DNA of 64,000 nucleotides from Chenopodium formosanum (lineage: Eukaryota > Streptophyta > Magnoliopsida > Caryophyllales > Amaranthaceae): contig CM044877.1 in the NCBI GenBank assembly GCA_024500155.1, positions 22,214,001-22,278,000 on the forward strand. Reading direction: 5' to 3'. Positions 22,963-34,715 of this stretch are shown one piece after another; within the stretch, counting starts at the first letter, position 1; each line of letters starts with the position of its first letter. A program made the position numbers and the translations under genes. The notes beneath the pieces were generated by a model, which was given only the letters and a program-made list of their open reading frames with translations, was not told where the DNA came from and ran no database searches.

Positions 22963-23974
22963 GGGATATTATCAATGGTACACCCGTGGTATTGACTTTT
23001 ATCAATGATACACCTTTTATTTATCAACGGTACACCTGTCGTTTGGACTTTTCTCACTAATACACCTATTCCGTTTGAAAAGTTAAAAAACCGTTAAAAG
23101 CTTTTCAGCCACCCTCTCCCCACCCTACTGCCACCCGTCCCCCACCCCTGCTCCCCGTCGCCACCAGTCCCTCCTCCCCCACCTAGCCGGCGGCCAACGC
23201 CCAGAGCCGACGACCCCACCCACACCCCCCTTTCCCCCACCAAGGCAACCCACCACCCTCTTTTCCCCCCTTTTTGTTTCCCGAATCCCATCCCAAAACC
23301 ACCCCTAAACGCCGTCCTCCCCTCGAAACCACCCCCCTCCTCTTCACCTCCCCCCGGAAACCCCCCATTAATCGACCCCTTAAGGACTCTAACGCCCTAA
23401 CCCTCCCTTAATTCGCCGGCGGTTTTAGGGTTTCAATAAGGTGGTGGTTTAGGGTTAGGACCCATAGGGGGTCAATTAAGGGAGGGGGAAAGGTGAGGGG
23501 AGGTTTCCGGGGGAGGGGGGAGAGGAAGAGGGCGTTTTCGACGGGAGAATGGTGGTTAGGGGTGGTTTTGGAATTGGGGCCGGGAAACGAAAAGGGGGAA
23601 ATGGAGGGTGGTAGGCTGCCTTAATGGGGGAAAGGGGGGCGTAGGTGGGGTGGCCGGCGCCGGGCGACCCTCTAGGCGTCGGCCGCTGGCTGGGGGGGGA
23701 GGGGAGGGGGACCGATGGTGTCGGGGAGGAGGGGGTGGCAATGGGGTGGGGAGGGAGGCTGGGTTATTTTATTTTATTTTTTTTAAAAGATTTTAGAATA
23801 ATTTAGATTTAAAAAAAAAAAATTAAAATTTTTAACGGTTTTTTAACTTTTCAAACGGAATAGGTGTATTAGTGAGAAAAGTCCAAACGACAGGTGTATC
23901 GTTGATAAATAATAAAAACACAGGTGTATCATTGATAAAAGTCAATACCACGGGTGTACCATTGATAATATCCC
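22963..23974. mobile_element. Foldback element with ~140-bp inverted ends and GC-rich core
   Basis: The left arm (22963-23100) and right arm (about 23830-23974) are long inverted repeats ending in GGGATATTATCAATGGTACA and its complement. The arms carry repeated GGTGTATCATTGATAAAAG-like words. The core is about 700 bp of GC-rich DNA and is itself self-complementary in part: segments around 23295-23365 pair with 23505-23580, and TTAGGGTTT-type words flank the centre near 23440. Runs of 8-10 T on both sides could be a target duplication or chance. Long arms suggest a Mutator-like or foldback transposon. The open frames in the core are by-products of GC bias. Confidence 0.7.
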
Positions 23975-24068
23975 TTTTTTTTAATTTTTTTTTTTCATAA
24001 TTAACTATTTTTTTAATTGTTTTTTTTTTTACTTTTTAGTTGATTTTTAATTTTTTTGACTAATTATG

Positions 24069-24086
24069 TCCTGACACGTGTCAGGT
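24069..24086. repeat. 16-bp perfect palindrome with G-box core
   Basis: CCTGACACGTGTCAGG reads the same on both strands. Its inner 12 bp, TGACACGTGTCA, also occur in each unit of the 192-bp duplication near 9 kb. No gene lies close enough to call it a promoter element. Confidence 0.5.
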
Positions 24087-24356
24087 GACTTGTTATAATA
24101 AGTTTTATAACCGGTTGGGACTATGATAAGCAAATTCATATTAAAGTTCGGATTATTAAAAAATAATTGAAAGTTGGGATTATTATGGGCGAATCAAGCA
24201 AAGTTGAAATTAATTCTGTCAATTTTTCTTAAAAAATTTAATTAATATGATTGTTATTTAGTCTAGACGTATATTATAGTAGTATAGTACTCTGTAGGAG
24301 GAAATGCATGAAATTTTAATTGTAGTAGCTAGTCCTTAATCTAGTTTAAGATACTA

Positions 24357-24441
24357 CCTTCCTTTCTTATTATTGGCAACAAAAGGGTATTATTTGTGAG
24401 ACATAAAATACTTTTTTGCTGCAAATGATGAGAAACGAAGG
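24357..24441. mobile_element. Short Stowaway-like MITE (copy 2)
   Basis: Inverted ends CCTTCCTTTCTTATTATT and, on the other strand, CCTTCGTTTCTCATCATT are flanked by TA. It shares the GTATTATTTGTGAGACATAA centre with the element at 1488-1575. Confidence 0.65.
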
Positions 24442-24578
24442 TAATGTTACAAATTGTGCATTGAAAAGCTCACAAGTGTGAAATTTTGAACGTTACGATT
24501 AAAGAAAGAACAGACAAAGTAAGTGTTTTATTTTTTTATTCGTTTTATTAAGAGAATTCTATAAGGGTATAACTGGAT

Positions 24579-26002
24579 TGACAGGGTAAAGTCGTATCCC
24601 CTAATCAAAAGTAATTCCTAAATCCTCTATCTAATGTAGATAGAGAAGTAGGGTCGAATCCACAGAGAAACAAGTCTTTCTATTCCTAATTAATTAAAGT
24701 AATCTAATTAATAAGTAACCAAAATATTATAATCGAAGGGAACTAAACTACTAAGTGTAAAAGTGGGAAAAAATAAAAGTAGGAGGAGAAACAATGAATA
24801 AAAGGCCTAGGGCATAGGCTCACCAATAAATAATATTCCAGGGTAAAAACATAATAATCAATCATTAATGCATACATTAATCAGATTATAAAGGGCTTTC
24901 GCTACGTATTACAACCACACAGTTAATTTACCGGCATTAAATCTCATCTCTCGAATCTCGACTTAACCATTTATAAATTAACCTGCATATTGAAACTAGA
25001 CCTAAACATCAATTCTCATATGTCGAATCTCGAATCAATATTGTTAAACTCATGCATAAAAGATTTGCGCAAATCTAGTCACAGAGCATTAAATCAATCA
25101 ATAGGAAATTAATCTAGCATTGACAATTAACAACAATAAATTACCCTTTCATATTATTTATGGATCCCCACATACCCTAGAAATAAAACTACTCACACAT
25201 AATTAAATCTAAACTAATCAAAGTAATAAAACAAGACATGATCAAAAGAATAATATAAATAACTAATATCAAGAGAAGAGAAATTGTTACCAAATAAATA
25301 TGGAATTAAGAATAAAGTTAAGAACAAAGTATATAAGAGAGAAACTAATCTAAAAGCTAAGTAGAGAGAGAAAATCTAATAAATAATTAAGAAAGAGTAA
25401 AAGAAGGTCCTAAACTCGTTTACGGAGAAGTATTTATACTCCGTAAGAATCCTAAACTAAAACAAACTTAAACGACGCTAATCGTCTCCTAACAATAACA
25501 TGCGCCCGATCGGGCGCGCCTTTTCTCCATCAAGAACATTTCTCGTGGTCGGCCGGGCGCGAGTTCGGGCGCCACCCTTGCTTCCCTCGCCCGGCCGGGT
25601 GCGCCTCCGGGCGCCAGCCTCTTTGGCCGGGCGGCTCTCTTGGGCCACTATTGTGACTTCGATTGGGCTTTAATTCTTCGGGCCAATCTGGGTTTCCTCT
25701 TCGGGTCTTGAATACTCGGTCCAAATGCCCCGGTATCACATATACCGAGCCCTTAATTACCGGTTCGATGGCTCTAACCGGCCCTGGGCTATAAAAACTG
25801 ATCGTGCTTCTCCAATGCTCGTAATTGCTCCATAATATCTCGGGAAGATGCTAAAAAAGTGCAAATCCCTGCAAAAGTCAACCAAATCTACGAAAACATT
25901 AGAAAACACCAATTAGTAATAAAAGTGGCTCTAAAGAGCCAAAAACACTACTAATTATAACCAAGAGATGGGGGTAAAATACTATATAAAATAGATACAT
26001 CA
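24579..26002 (-). repeat. 3' LTR of the Athila-like element (1,424 bp)
   Basis: It is bounded by TG and CA on the minus strand (starting TGATGTATCTATTTTATAT). It matches 34565-37848 along its length once the nested insertion there is removed, and in opposite orientation matches 29031-30662. It carries a perfect 16-bp palindrome GCGCCCGATCGGGCGC at 25502-25517. Confidence 0.9.
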
Positions 26003-27675
26003 AACTCCCCCAAGCCAAACCTTTGCTTGTCCCTAAGCAAAGATCTCGTCAATGAATAAATAAATATGCTTCACCCCAAAAAGTAAAAATCAAGCACAAA
26101 CAATTCAGGGCAAATCAAATAAACATGCTTCAAAATCAACCAATCAAATCCATCCAATTGCCCTTCTTCCCTAACAATTGTCAAATAGAGAAAACCACAA
26201 GAGCATATAGAATTCAAGACTAGTGCTCACACACTCAACTCTCATTTATGTGGCGAGTAAAAGATGTACTCGATCGCTCTCCAACCAACCCCTTTATTGT
26301 GAACAATGCCCTCCCAACTCACACTCTCGTGTGTATAAAAAGATGTACACTCATCCTACTAGTCGACTCGAAATATGTCAAATCATAACTTGCATTGATA
26401 AACAACACTTTCACATTCATACAACTCTATGCACAAAGGTCAGAAGGTCTTTAAAGCTTGTAATGTAAGACTAGGGTAAAGGGTAGGAATCGTTTGGGAA
26501 CAAGTGAGAGAAAAGCTATGCTTAAGGAAGCAAATCCTAGTGAACCCCATGATCAAAATAAATAATGATCAACATCTCCTACATAACCAACTCTAACATC
26601 CACCAAATATACTCCAAACAATATAAATAATCACAACTCTTACAATTTCACTCATAAAAATATAATAATGAAGAAGTGGAGTGGATAAACAAACTTTATT
26701 TCCAAACTTGAATATTTTTCATAGAAGCTCAATTTTTTCTCTTCCTTTTGATCAACCTCCAACTAGAACATTTGAACATTGAACACTTTTTTTTTTTTTT
26801 TCTTTTGATTTTTTTTTTCTATTGAAGTTCACTTATTTTTTTCTTGAACTTCTCTTTTTTTTTTCATAACATCATACTTTATTTTTTTTCAAGAAAATAT
26901 AACTCTCAAACTCATAAAAAATAAACATGATCAAGAATAAAATAACTTCTCAAAACCCACCCAAATTGTGCAAATAATGAGCACACTACAAACTCCCTCA
27001 CCTCACTCACTAATAGCTCCCCCAAGCCAAGCTTGAGACTAGTAACCAATGGGGAAAAATAGGCTTGTAATGTGGCTAATAAACAACAAAAAGTCAAGAC
27101 AACAACATGGGTAGCAAGAAGGGAACAAATGTATCTACAATCATCTGGAGGCTACTTAAAAGAATGAACGTCTTTGTCATCCTCAATGTGCATAATAATG
27201 AGTCATACAAACATTACTTATAGTTGCAAACCAATACTCAAATTCATTGACATACCAGGAACTATCACACATTCCTAACCAAATCAACTAGTCAAGCACT
27301 ATATTCACAAATAGTTGGACAAAATTGACTCATATTAAGGTTTCAAGACAATCAAACATCAAATCATGATCAACTAATCCACAATGCTTATCATCATATA
27401 CCAAGAATCAAAACAAATTTTCTCAAATATGGGGCACAAAGAAGCATGATTTACAATTCATTGGAACGTATTTTTGAATTTTTTATTTTTGAATTTTTTT
27501 TGTATTTTTTCATATATAAGAAAGCAATAAAACTAACCTAGAAAGCAATAAATCTAAACTAAGAAAACACACTAAAAATAAAAGAAAAGAGAAAAAGAAA
27601 GATACCAAATCCAAAATCTCCCCCAAACTAGAATCAGACAATGTCCTCATTGGCTCGGGAACTAGCCCAGCATAG
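26003..27675 (-). other. Noncoding internal region and polypurine tract of the Athila-like element
   Basis: About 1.7 kb without a convincing reading frame separates the ORF1-like frame from the 3' LTR. Directly beside the LTR the minus strand reads GGCTTGGGGGAGTT, a polypurine tract used to prime plus-strand DNA. T-rich runs lie near 26790-26890. Confidence 0.65.
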
Positions 27676-30600
27676 CTAGTCCTGAGCATCCTCATCCATG
27701 GAGCTGAAACCTCCATCTCCACTGCCACCTGCACCACCTGCACCAGAAGAGCTACCACAAAAATAATCAGCATGCAAACTCCCCCTCGCCGGTCCCCCGA
27801 AAGGAATGTCCTGGCCATACCCATGGAAGGCAGAATAATCAGTATAAATTCCATGGGCAGTGGGATCCCTATCGTATCCCTGGGGTGGAGGCTGAAACCA
27901 GTCAGGGTAGATAGCATCGTCGGGAATGTTACCCCGATGAGCATAATCATCGTACATAAGGTAGAGAGCTCTACCCTGGTTCCTCTCCAGGTATCCTAAC
28001 CTCTGGTCTATGGAGCCTACCATCCTCCTAAGGTCAGTGTGAGAATGCTCGATACGTCCTAAATCCTGACCTATACTCTGAAGGTCCCAAACTGGGTCAT
28101 AGTCAACATGGGGGACGGAGTGAGACATGCGGGGTGGAGAAAATGCTACCTCGGGCTCAGGCTGGGGTGGTGGAACTGGTGGAGGTACTGGTGGTGCTTG
28201 CCCCCTAGAGTTGGCAACTAAAAGGTCGTATGTGTAGGATGCTTGCCCAGGAGGAAAGACGGTCAAGTCAGAACTAGGTAGGGAAAAGATGGGCAAAGGC
28301 TGCTCGATCCCAGTCCTAATACACTAGTGGGGTGTCTGCTCACCATCTGATCGTACCCAACCCAACTCCTCTAGGTACCTAGTGGTCATGTAGGTATCAG
28401 GTCCATAGTTGGTCATCTGGTTGGGTCTAGTCTCTACAAAATCGGCCTTCTTAATAGCTATCCTAGTGATAAGGCCACCTAGACGGATGGGGATACTAGC
28501 GGCGTTACTAGCCGCGGCATGTCTAGCTAAGTGATGGATGATATACCTAGCTATGTTAAGCTTCCCGAACCCGAACACATAATGGCCAACAACAGCAGGT
28601 TCATTGGTCTGACATTTATAGGGCTCGTTCCTACCTAAAAAGCTAACACCCGCAAATCTTTGCCATATTTTGGGAACGGGGTGATGGATTGGTTTAACAC
28701 TAGCATGTTGGGCGTAAGGCGCCAGCAAACCAGTCAAAGCAGTATAAATATCATCCATTTTGTATTCAGCATGCCATTGGTGAGGCAAATCAGATTTCAA
28801 ATCAAACAATTTACAAAAATCAACAAAAGTTAAAGTAATATTTCTATTATTTAACCTAAAAATCAATTTTAGCCCAGTTTTGTGGTTGTGAACATGCAAA
28901 GAGGAAAGAAATTCAAAGGTTAATTCACGATAAGTGTCATAATGCATTTCAACAAATTTCCTCATACCGATATCGTTAAAAAATCTCCTAACATAATCAT
29001 ATAGTCCTAATGCTTCTAGAGTAGGGCGGTTGATGTGTCCATTTTATATAATATTTTACCCCCGTCCCTCGGTCATAATTAGTAGTGTTTTTGGCTCTTT
29101 AGAGCCACTTTTATTACTAATTGGTGTTTTCGTATATTTGGTTGACTTTTGCAGGGATTTACACTTTTGGAGTATTTTCCTGAGATATTTTGGAGCAATC
29201 ACGAGCATTGGAGAAGCACGACCAGAGTTTATAGCCCAGGGCCGGTTAGAGCCATCGAACCGGTGATTAAGGGCTCGGTATAGGTGATACCGGGGCATTT
29301 GGACCGAGTATTCAAGACCCAAAGAGGAAACCCAGATTGGCTCGAAGAATTGGAGCCCAATTGAAGTCCAAATAGTGGCCCAAATGAGCTGCCCGGCCAA
29401 AGAGGCTGGCGCTCGGAGGCGCGCCCGGCCGGGCGGGAGAAGCTATGGCTGGCGCCCGGTGACGCGCCCGGCCGGGTGGGAGATTGCTATTAGAGACAAA
29501 AAGGCGCACCCGATCGGGCGCGTGTATTTTTAGGAGACGGTTAGCGTCGTTTTAATTTGCTTTAGTTTAGGAATTTTGTACGGAGTATAAATACTCCTCC
29601 GTAATACGATTTTAGTATCTTCTTTCTTAGACTTTCTCTCTCTACTTAGTACTTTTCTCTCTCTTAAACTCTCTCTAAACCTTTGTTCTTAATTCTTTCA
29701 TTAATTCCAGATTTATTTTGGTAACGATTCTTCTTCCCTTAATCTTAGTTGTTTATTTTATTCCTTTCATCATGATTTATTTTATTACTTTGATTAGTTT
29801 AGTTTTTAATATGTGTGAGTAGTTTAATTTCTAGGGTTTATGGGGATCTAATAAATAATATGAAGGGGTAAATTATTGTTGTTGATTATCAATGCTAGAT
29901 TAATTTCCTATTGATTGATTTAATGCTCTGTGACTAGATTAGGCCTATCTCTTATGCATGAGTTTGACAATATTGATTCAAGAATCGAGAGATGAGAATT
30001 AATGTTTAGGTCTAGTTTCAATAGGCAAGTTAATTTATAAATGGTTAAGTCAAGATTCGAGAGATGAGATTTAATACCAGAAAATTAATTGTGTGATTGT
30101 AATACGTAGCGAGAGCCCTTTACAATCTGGTTAATTGATGCATTGATGATTGACTATTATTGATTATTGGTATTGCATGATAATTTCTTATTGGATTGTT
30201 TTGATGTTTTACAATTGCGGCTTGTAAAAGTATAACAATATTAAATTCATGAATTGAGCAGATGTTAATTTGATATTAAAGGCTATTTTCAATAAGAACT
30301 TAGATCTAGTAAATTGCGAGAGCCTGTTAGATCTATGTTGATTAATAAATTGCGAGAGCCTGTTAATCATGTTATTTATGCAATGTCAATTATTGATTAC
30401 TATGTTTTACCCTGGAGTATTATTTATTGGTGAACCTATGCCCTAGATCCTTTTATATATTGTTTTCTCCCTATTCCTATTCTTTGTAGTTTAGTTTCTT
30501 ACTTAATTATAAATATTGGTTACTTAAATAATTTAGATTATAATAATTAATTAGGAGTAAAAAGACTTGTTTCCCTGTGGAGATCGACCCTACTTCCCTA

Positions 30601-30839
30601 TCTACTTTAGTTAGAGGACTTAGGAATTATTTTTGATTAGGGGATACGAATTTACTCTGTCAGCGGTGTAACCACCGTGAAGGAATTACCTCACGCCCGT
30701 AGAGTTGCTCAAGCTTTTCCTTCTGTTCCGGGGTTGCTATCTTGATCGCCGACCAATGTGGTAGTTGCAACGCCGGGTCGTATTGCTGACTTGAGCTCAA
30801 GCTTCCCCCTAGAAGTGTTCTTGCCCTCTTTGCTACCAT
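27676..30839 (-). pseudogene. ATHILA ORF1-like protein, broken by a solo LTR and a stop
   Basis: The frame opens at an ATG at 30839-30837 and runs 59 codons to 30663, where a solo LTR (29031-30662) interrupts it. It resumes beyond the 5-bp duplication in the same frame, continues to a TAG at 28326-28324, and is open again in the same frame to 27678. The continuation contains FRLNNRNITLTFVDFCKLFDL-type sequence, which resembles the ATHILA ORF1 family, an accessory protein of unknown function in Athila-clade retrotransposons. The C-terminal part is Pro/Gly-rich with a coiled-coil-like segment and an acidic end. The TAG could derive from CAG. The family assignment is from memory of its general pattern and is moderately sure. 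Confidence 0.65.
29031..30662 (+). mobile_element. Solo LTR of the same family, plus orientation
   Basis: The segment starts TGATGTGTCCATTTTATATA and ends ACTCTGTCA. It is flanked by the 5-bp duplication GCGGT (29026-29030 and 30663-30667), and there is no internal retrotransposon sequence beside it. It matches the two LTRs of the surrounding element in reverse orientation but is about 200 bp longer. It inserted into the ORF1-like frame of that element. Confidence 0.9.
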
Positions 30840-31637
30840 TTTTGAGAATTTTTGAAAATGGGTCTAAAAATTATTTGAATGGAACTTGAAGATTTTTGTG
30901 TAGGATTGTAGAGAATGAAGAGAGGATTAAGAATATGTAAAAAATTTTGGATTTGGGTGAGAAATGAAGAAGAAAACTTAGAGAGAAGGTAGAGGAAAAT
31001 AGAGTTTTAGAGAGAGAAAGTTATGGAGGAAAAGAGAAATGAAGAAAGAAAGAAGAAGGAAGAAGAAGAAGTAGGAAGACGGGTGTCTCGCGCCCAGTCG
31101 GGCGGACCCTCGCCCGGTCGGGCGATCTGGGCTTTTATGTCTGGTCGTTCTCGCGCCCGGTCGGGCGCCATACTGCCTGGTCGGGCGATATTGATTCCTA
31201 AATATATTCTCCTCTCGTGCCTGGTCGGGCAATCTTCGCCCGATCAAGCGATCTGACGCTCAGAAATTACTCATCTCTCGCGCCCGGTCGGGCGGAAAAA
31301 TATGTCTGTATACGTCAAATCTCGCGCCCGGTCGGGCGAAAATTGAACTTCTCCTAACCCTTGCTCTCGCGCCCGGTCGGGCGAGCTTCGCCTGATCGGG
31401 CCCGAGGCTAAATGGACGAGTATTCTGTTTTCTTCTTTTCTTCAATTTTTGGCTAACTCTTTTCCTTCAAACCTGTATAAAAACTCATAAAACTCATTAA
31501 ATTCCCTCATCTCTTCTCTCATAAGAAAAAGAAAGAAATACAAGTCTAAAAAGCATTAAAATACGGGTTGCCTCCCGCAAAGCGCTGATTTATCTTTTTC
31601 CCGCACGACCTTCTTACCAAGTACAAGAACTAGGACC
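30840..31637 (-). other. Noncoding spacer between protease and ORF1 of the Athila-like element
   Basis: It contains the GC-palindrome array (31088-31405) and, at 31561-31590, the word GGTTGCCTCCCGCAAAGCGC. I associate that word with the end of the coding block in many plant gypsy elements. No reading frame is supported. Confidence 0.55.
31088..31405. repeat. Array of ten CGCCCGGTCGGGCG palindromes
   Basis: Near-palindromic 14-bp words start at 31091, 31111, 31154, 31174, 31218, 31237, 31281, 31325, 31370 and 31390, separated by about 5-45 bp of unrelated sequence. Five have the exact form CGCCCGGTCGGGCG and the rest differ by one to three bases. Related words occur in all LTR copies of this family (25502, about 29410-29520, 37373) and at about 31648-31680. 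Confidence 0.85.
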
Positions 31638-32967
31638 CTTGGCCTAACGCTTGGTCGGGTGGTTTCTCACCCGGTCGAGCAGTGTTTAGGCTACGACGCG
31701 GCTTCCTGACATACCCCGTGGGACGCCAATTCACCTTATCTGGTGGATCCTCCTTGACTTGGATTGGGGGCTATTCAATGTTACGCACTAAAGATCCCTC
31801 TTCGATCGAGGGTTGTTTCAAACTGTCATTGCATTTGGCACTTGCAACTCGATCTGGCAGAACACTCACCGTAGGCTCAATTTGCACAACTTGCTTGTTT
31901 GATTCCACCTTTTCATCCTCAAAACCAAGACCGACAGTGTAGAGGGCTCTTTCTATCGCATCAACTTCCTTATGCCATTTGTCTATCTCATCTGAAAGGG
32001 ATGCAACACAAGATACCGCCTCCAAGGGATCTTTTACAAGAGCTTGGGTCTTGTTAGAATAACTTTGAACCACATTAACACTAAAGCACTTCTCCTATGT
32101 CATGGGGCTTTTAGGGGTATTATTAAGATTAAAAATAATTTTATCGTCCCCTACTGATAGTGTTAATTTGCCACTTCTCACATCTATAATTGCTCCTGCA
32201 GTGTTAAGGAATGGTATACCCAAAATGATTGGGGTTCGCATATCCTCAGCCATATCAAGAACAACAAAATCAACAGGTATATCAAATTTACCTACTCTAA
32301 CGGGAACATCCTCTAAAACACCTAAGGGGTATTTGAAAGAACGGTCGGCCATTTGTAGAGTAATATTAGTAGCTTTTAATTTACCCATATTTAGCTTGGA
32401 AAACACAGATAATGGCATAACACTAACACTAGCACCCAAATCACATAATGCATGATCAATCAGTAGATTGCCAATATAACAAGGGATAGAAAAGATACCT
32501 AGATCTTTTAATTTAGGTGGAGATTTATTTTGAAGTACGGCACTACACTCTGCAGTGAAAGCTACTGTCTCTACCTCATTTATAAACCTTTTTCTTGTCA
32601 ATATTTCCTTCATAAATTTAGCATATGCAGGAATTTGTGTGCTTAGTTCATTGAAGGGGACTGTTACCTTCAAATCTTTTACCATCTCCAAAAACTTACC
32701 AAATTGCTTATCCAGATCTGTTTTCAAGTGACGATTGGGGAATGGAAGTTTGATGACCGGTTTTGGAGCATTATTGCTCTTATCTGAAGTGGCCAACTTT
32801 TCTGGAGTCGTACCCTGCAATGTAAAGTTAGATATATTAGTACTACTCTTTAGCCCTGCGGGGCTATTAGCTACATTGTCTGGTTTAACGGAATCAAGAT
32901 TAGCATTATTTATTAAAGCAGGTTCATCAACTCTGGGCATAAGGGGGCCCTTCATAGTTTGAACCAC
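31638..32967 (-). pseudogene. Retroviral-type aspartic protease region (gag-pro 3' part)
   Basis: The first open part (32967-32098) carries ALCDLGASVSVMPLSVF and, about 80 residues on, ILGIPFLNTAGAIID. These are the active-site DxGA motif (here DLGA, usual in the Athila/Tat branch) and the second conserved loop of retropepsins. In-frame TAG codons at 32097-32095 and 31773-31771 interrupt the frame, which stays open beyond each. Both are explicable as CAG to TAG. No reverse transcriptase follows; the frame ends near 31640. The protease would process the Gag polyprotein in the virus-like particle. Confidence 0.8.
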
Positions 32968-33163
32968 TCCTTAGAGTAATTGCATAGGCTTGATCCGTAG
33001 GCCTGATCGGCTGTGCTGGCAGAGCTCCCTGTTGGCGGGCTTGTAGAGTAGCGGAAAGTTACGCAATTTGATTGTCTACAATTTTATTGTGTGCGTGAAT
33101 CAATTTGGGCATCTCTACTCTCCATGTGCTTCTTCATATTAACCAGCATCGCTCTAATATCTA

Positions 33164-34467
33164 TCAAAGCGGGGTCGGAAGATGAGGAGGGTTGTTGTGG
33201 TTGGTTCTTCTGGCCAGCATTGGGGTGGTAATATTTCTGCTGTTGTTGTTGTGGCGCCTATGATTCTTGTGGTGGTGGATTTTGAACATTAGTACTCCGG
33301 TAGGAAAGGTACGGATGGTTCCGGTACCCAGGATTGTAGGTGTTAGAGTATGGGTTATTCTGCCTATAAGCTTGAAAGACATTAACTTGCTCCACAAAAC
33401 TCATGCAATCTTGTTCCCAATGACCTAAAATTCCACAATTTTCACAAAAAGCCTCATTAGCATTATTATTAATTGCAGAAACATTAGCTATATTAGCAAT
33501 GCTAAGATTATCTAATTTCTGGCAGATAGAGGTTAATTGAGCTTGCAAAAAGGATACAAAGTCAACACTATGCTTCCCCTTGTTGGCAAAGCCTCTAGGA
33601 TTCCATATTGGGAATTGTATATCGCCATATCTTCAATAACCTGACCTGCATCATCAACATTAAGATTCATAAATCTCCCACTAGCTACAGAATCCAATAT
33701 TATTCTAGATGAATTTCCGATGCCATTGTAAAAGGCTTGGATTAACTGCCATTGTGCTAAATTATGGTGGGGGCATTCTCTTTGTAGGTCCTTGAACCTC
33801 TCCCAAGCCTCATATAAAGTTTCATCGGCTTCTTGGGCAAAGTTTTGAATTGCACTCAATAGTACAACTGTTCTCTCTGCAGGATAATATTTGTTATAAA
33901 AATTCAAACAAGAGTTTCTCAGTCAGTTATACCAAGTGCAGTTCTATTTAATCCATTAAACCATAATTTGGCTTTTCTAGTTAAAGAAAAAGGAAAGAGA
34001 ATCTCCCTGATTTGGTCTTGTGTGACCCCAGCTTGCCTGATGGTATTACAATACTGACAATAGTCTGCAATATGAAGATTCGGGTATTCACCCTTAGCTC
34101 CACTGAATTGATTCCTCTCTATCATCGTTATAAATTGGGGTTTAATCTCAAATTGTACCCCATCAAGAGCTGGAGTGGGAGTAAGGTGTGGAAAATCTGT
34201 AAGCTTTGGTTGTGAGTTATCATTAAGCTTCTTTGGAGCCGTCATCTCTGATTCTGGATATGATGATACCTCTGAATCGCTAGAACCAGTTGGAGGGTCC
34301 GGGTGATTATTATTATCACCAGAATCCGCCAGAATTTGCTTGTAAAAATTCTTCTGTCTATGGAAGGATCGTTCGATCTCAGGATCGAATGGGATGTACC
34401 CTGATCTGGAACACCTGGGCATAAACAAAAAAAAAAAAACTAAAACCAAATATGAGACTTGCCTCAA
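33164..34467 (-). pseudogene. Retrotransposon gag (capsid and nucleocapsid), frameshifted
   Basis: Three overlapping open pieces (34467-33919, 33907-33533, 33548-33258) cover a Ty3/gypsy Gag. The first has a matrix/capsid-like part ending in FSLTRKAKLWFNGL. The second holds the conserved capsid segment DETLYEAWERFKDLQRECP. The third has a zinc knuckle CENCGILGHWEQDC (CX2CX4HX4C). Breaks are a TGA at 33921-33919 where Trp is expected, frameshifts near 33908 and near 33545-33600, and a TAG at about 33258, after which the frame is open to about 33164. Confidence 0.8.
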
Positions 34468-34540
34468 AGAACTAACGTTCTCTGAGACAAAAAGAAATAA
34501 CCTAGACTACAAAAATAATCAGAAATAAAAATAAAACCGT

Positions 34541-34563
34541 TTCCCCGGTAACGGCGCCCAATT
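34541..34563 (-). other. Primer-binding region of the Athila-like element
   Basis: Next to the inner edge of the 5' LTR the minus strand reads TTGGGCGCCGTTACCGGGGA. This resembles the TGGCGCCGTTGCCGGGGA primer-binding site typical of plant Athila/gypsy elements. It fixes the element's orientation as minus. Confidence 0.75.
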
Positions 34564-34715
34564 TTGACAGGGTAAAGTCGTATCCCCTAATCAAAAGTAA
34601 TTCCTAAATCCTATAACTAATGTAGATAGGGAAGTAGGGTCGAATCTAGAGAAACAAGTCTTTCTATTCCTAATTAATTAAAGTAATATAAATTAATAAG
34701 TAACCAAAATATTAT

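Noticed and set aside
23094..23796. Gly- and Pro-rich open frames in the foldback core
   Set aside because: They occur on both strands of a GC-rich inverted repeat and mirror each other, as expected from composition alone.
27510..27950. 146-codon minus-strand frame overlapping the ORF1-like tail
   Set aside because: It is the alternate-frame shadow of the ORF1-like C-terminus, hydrophobic and without homology.
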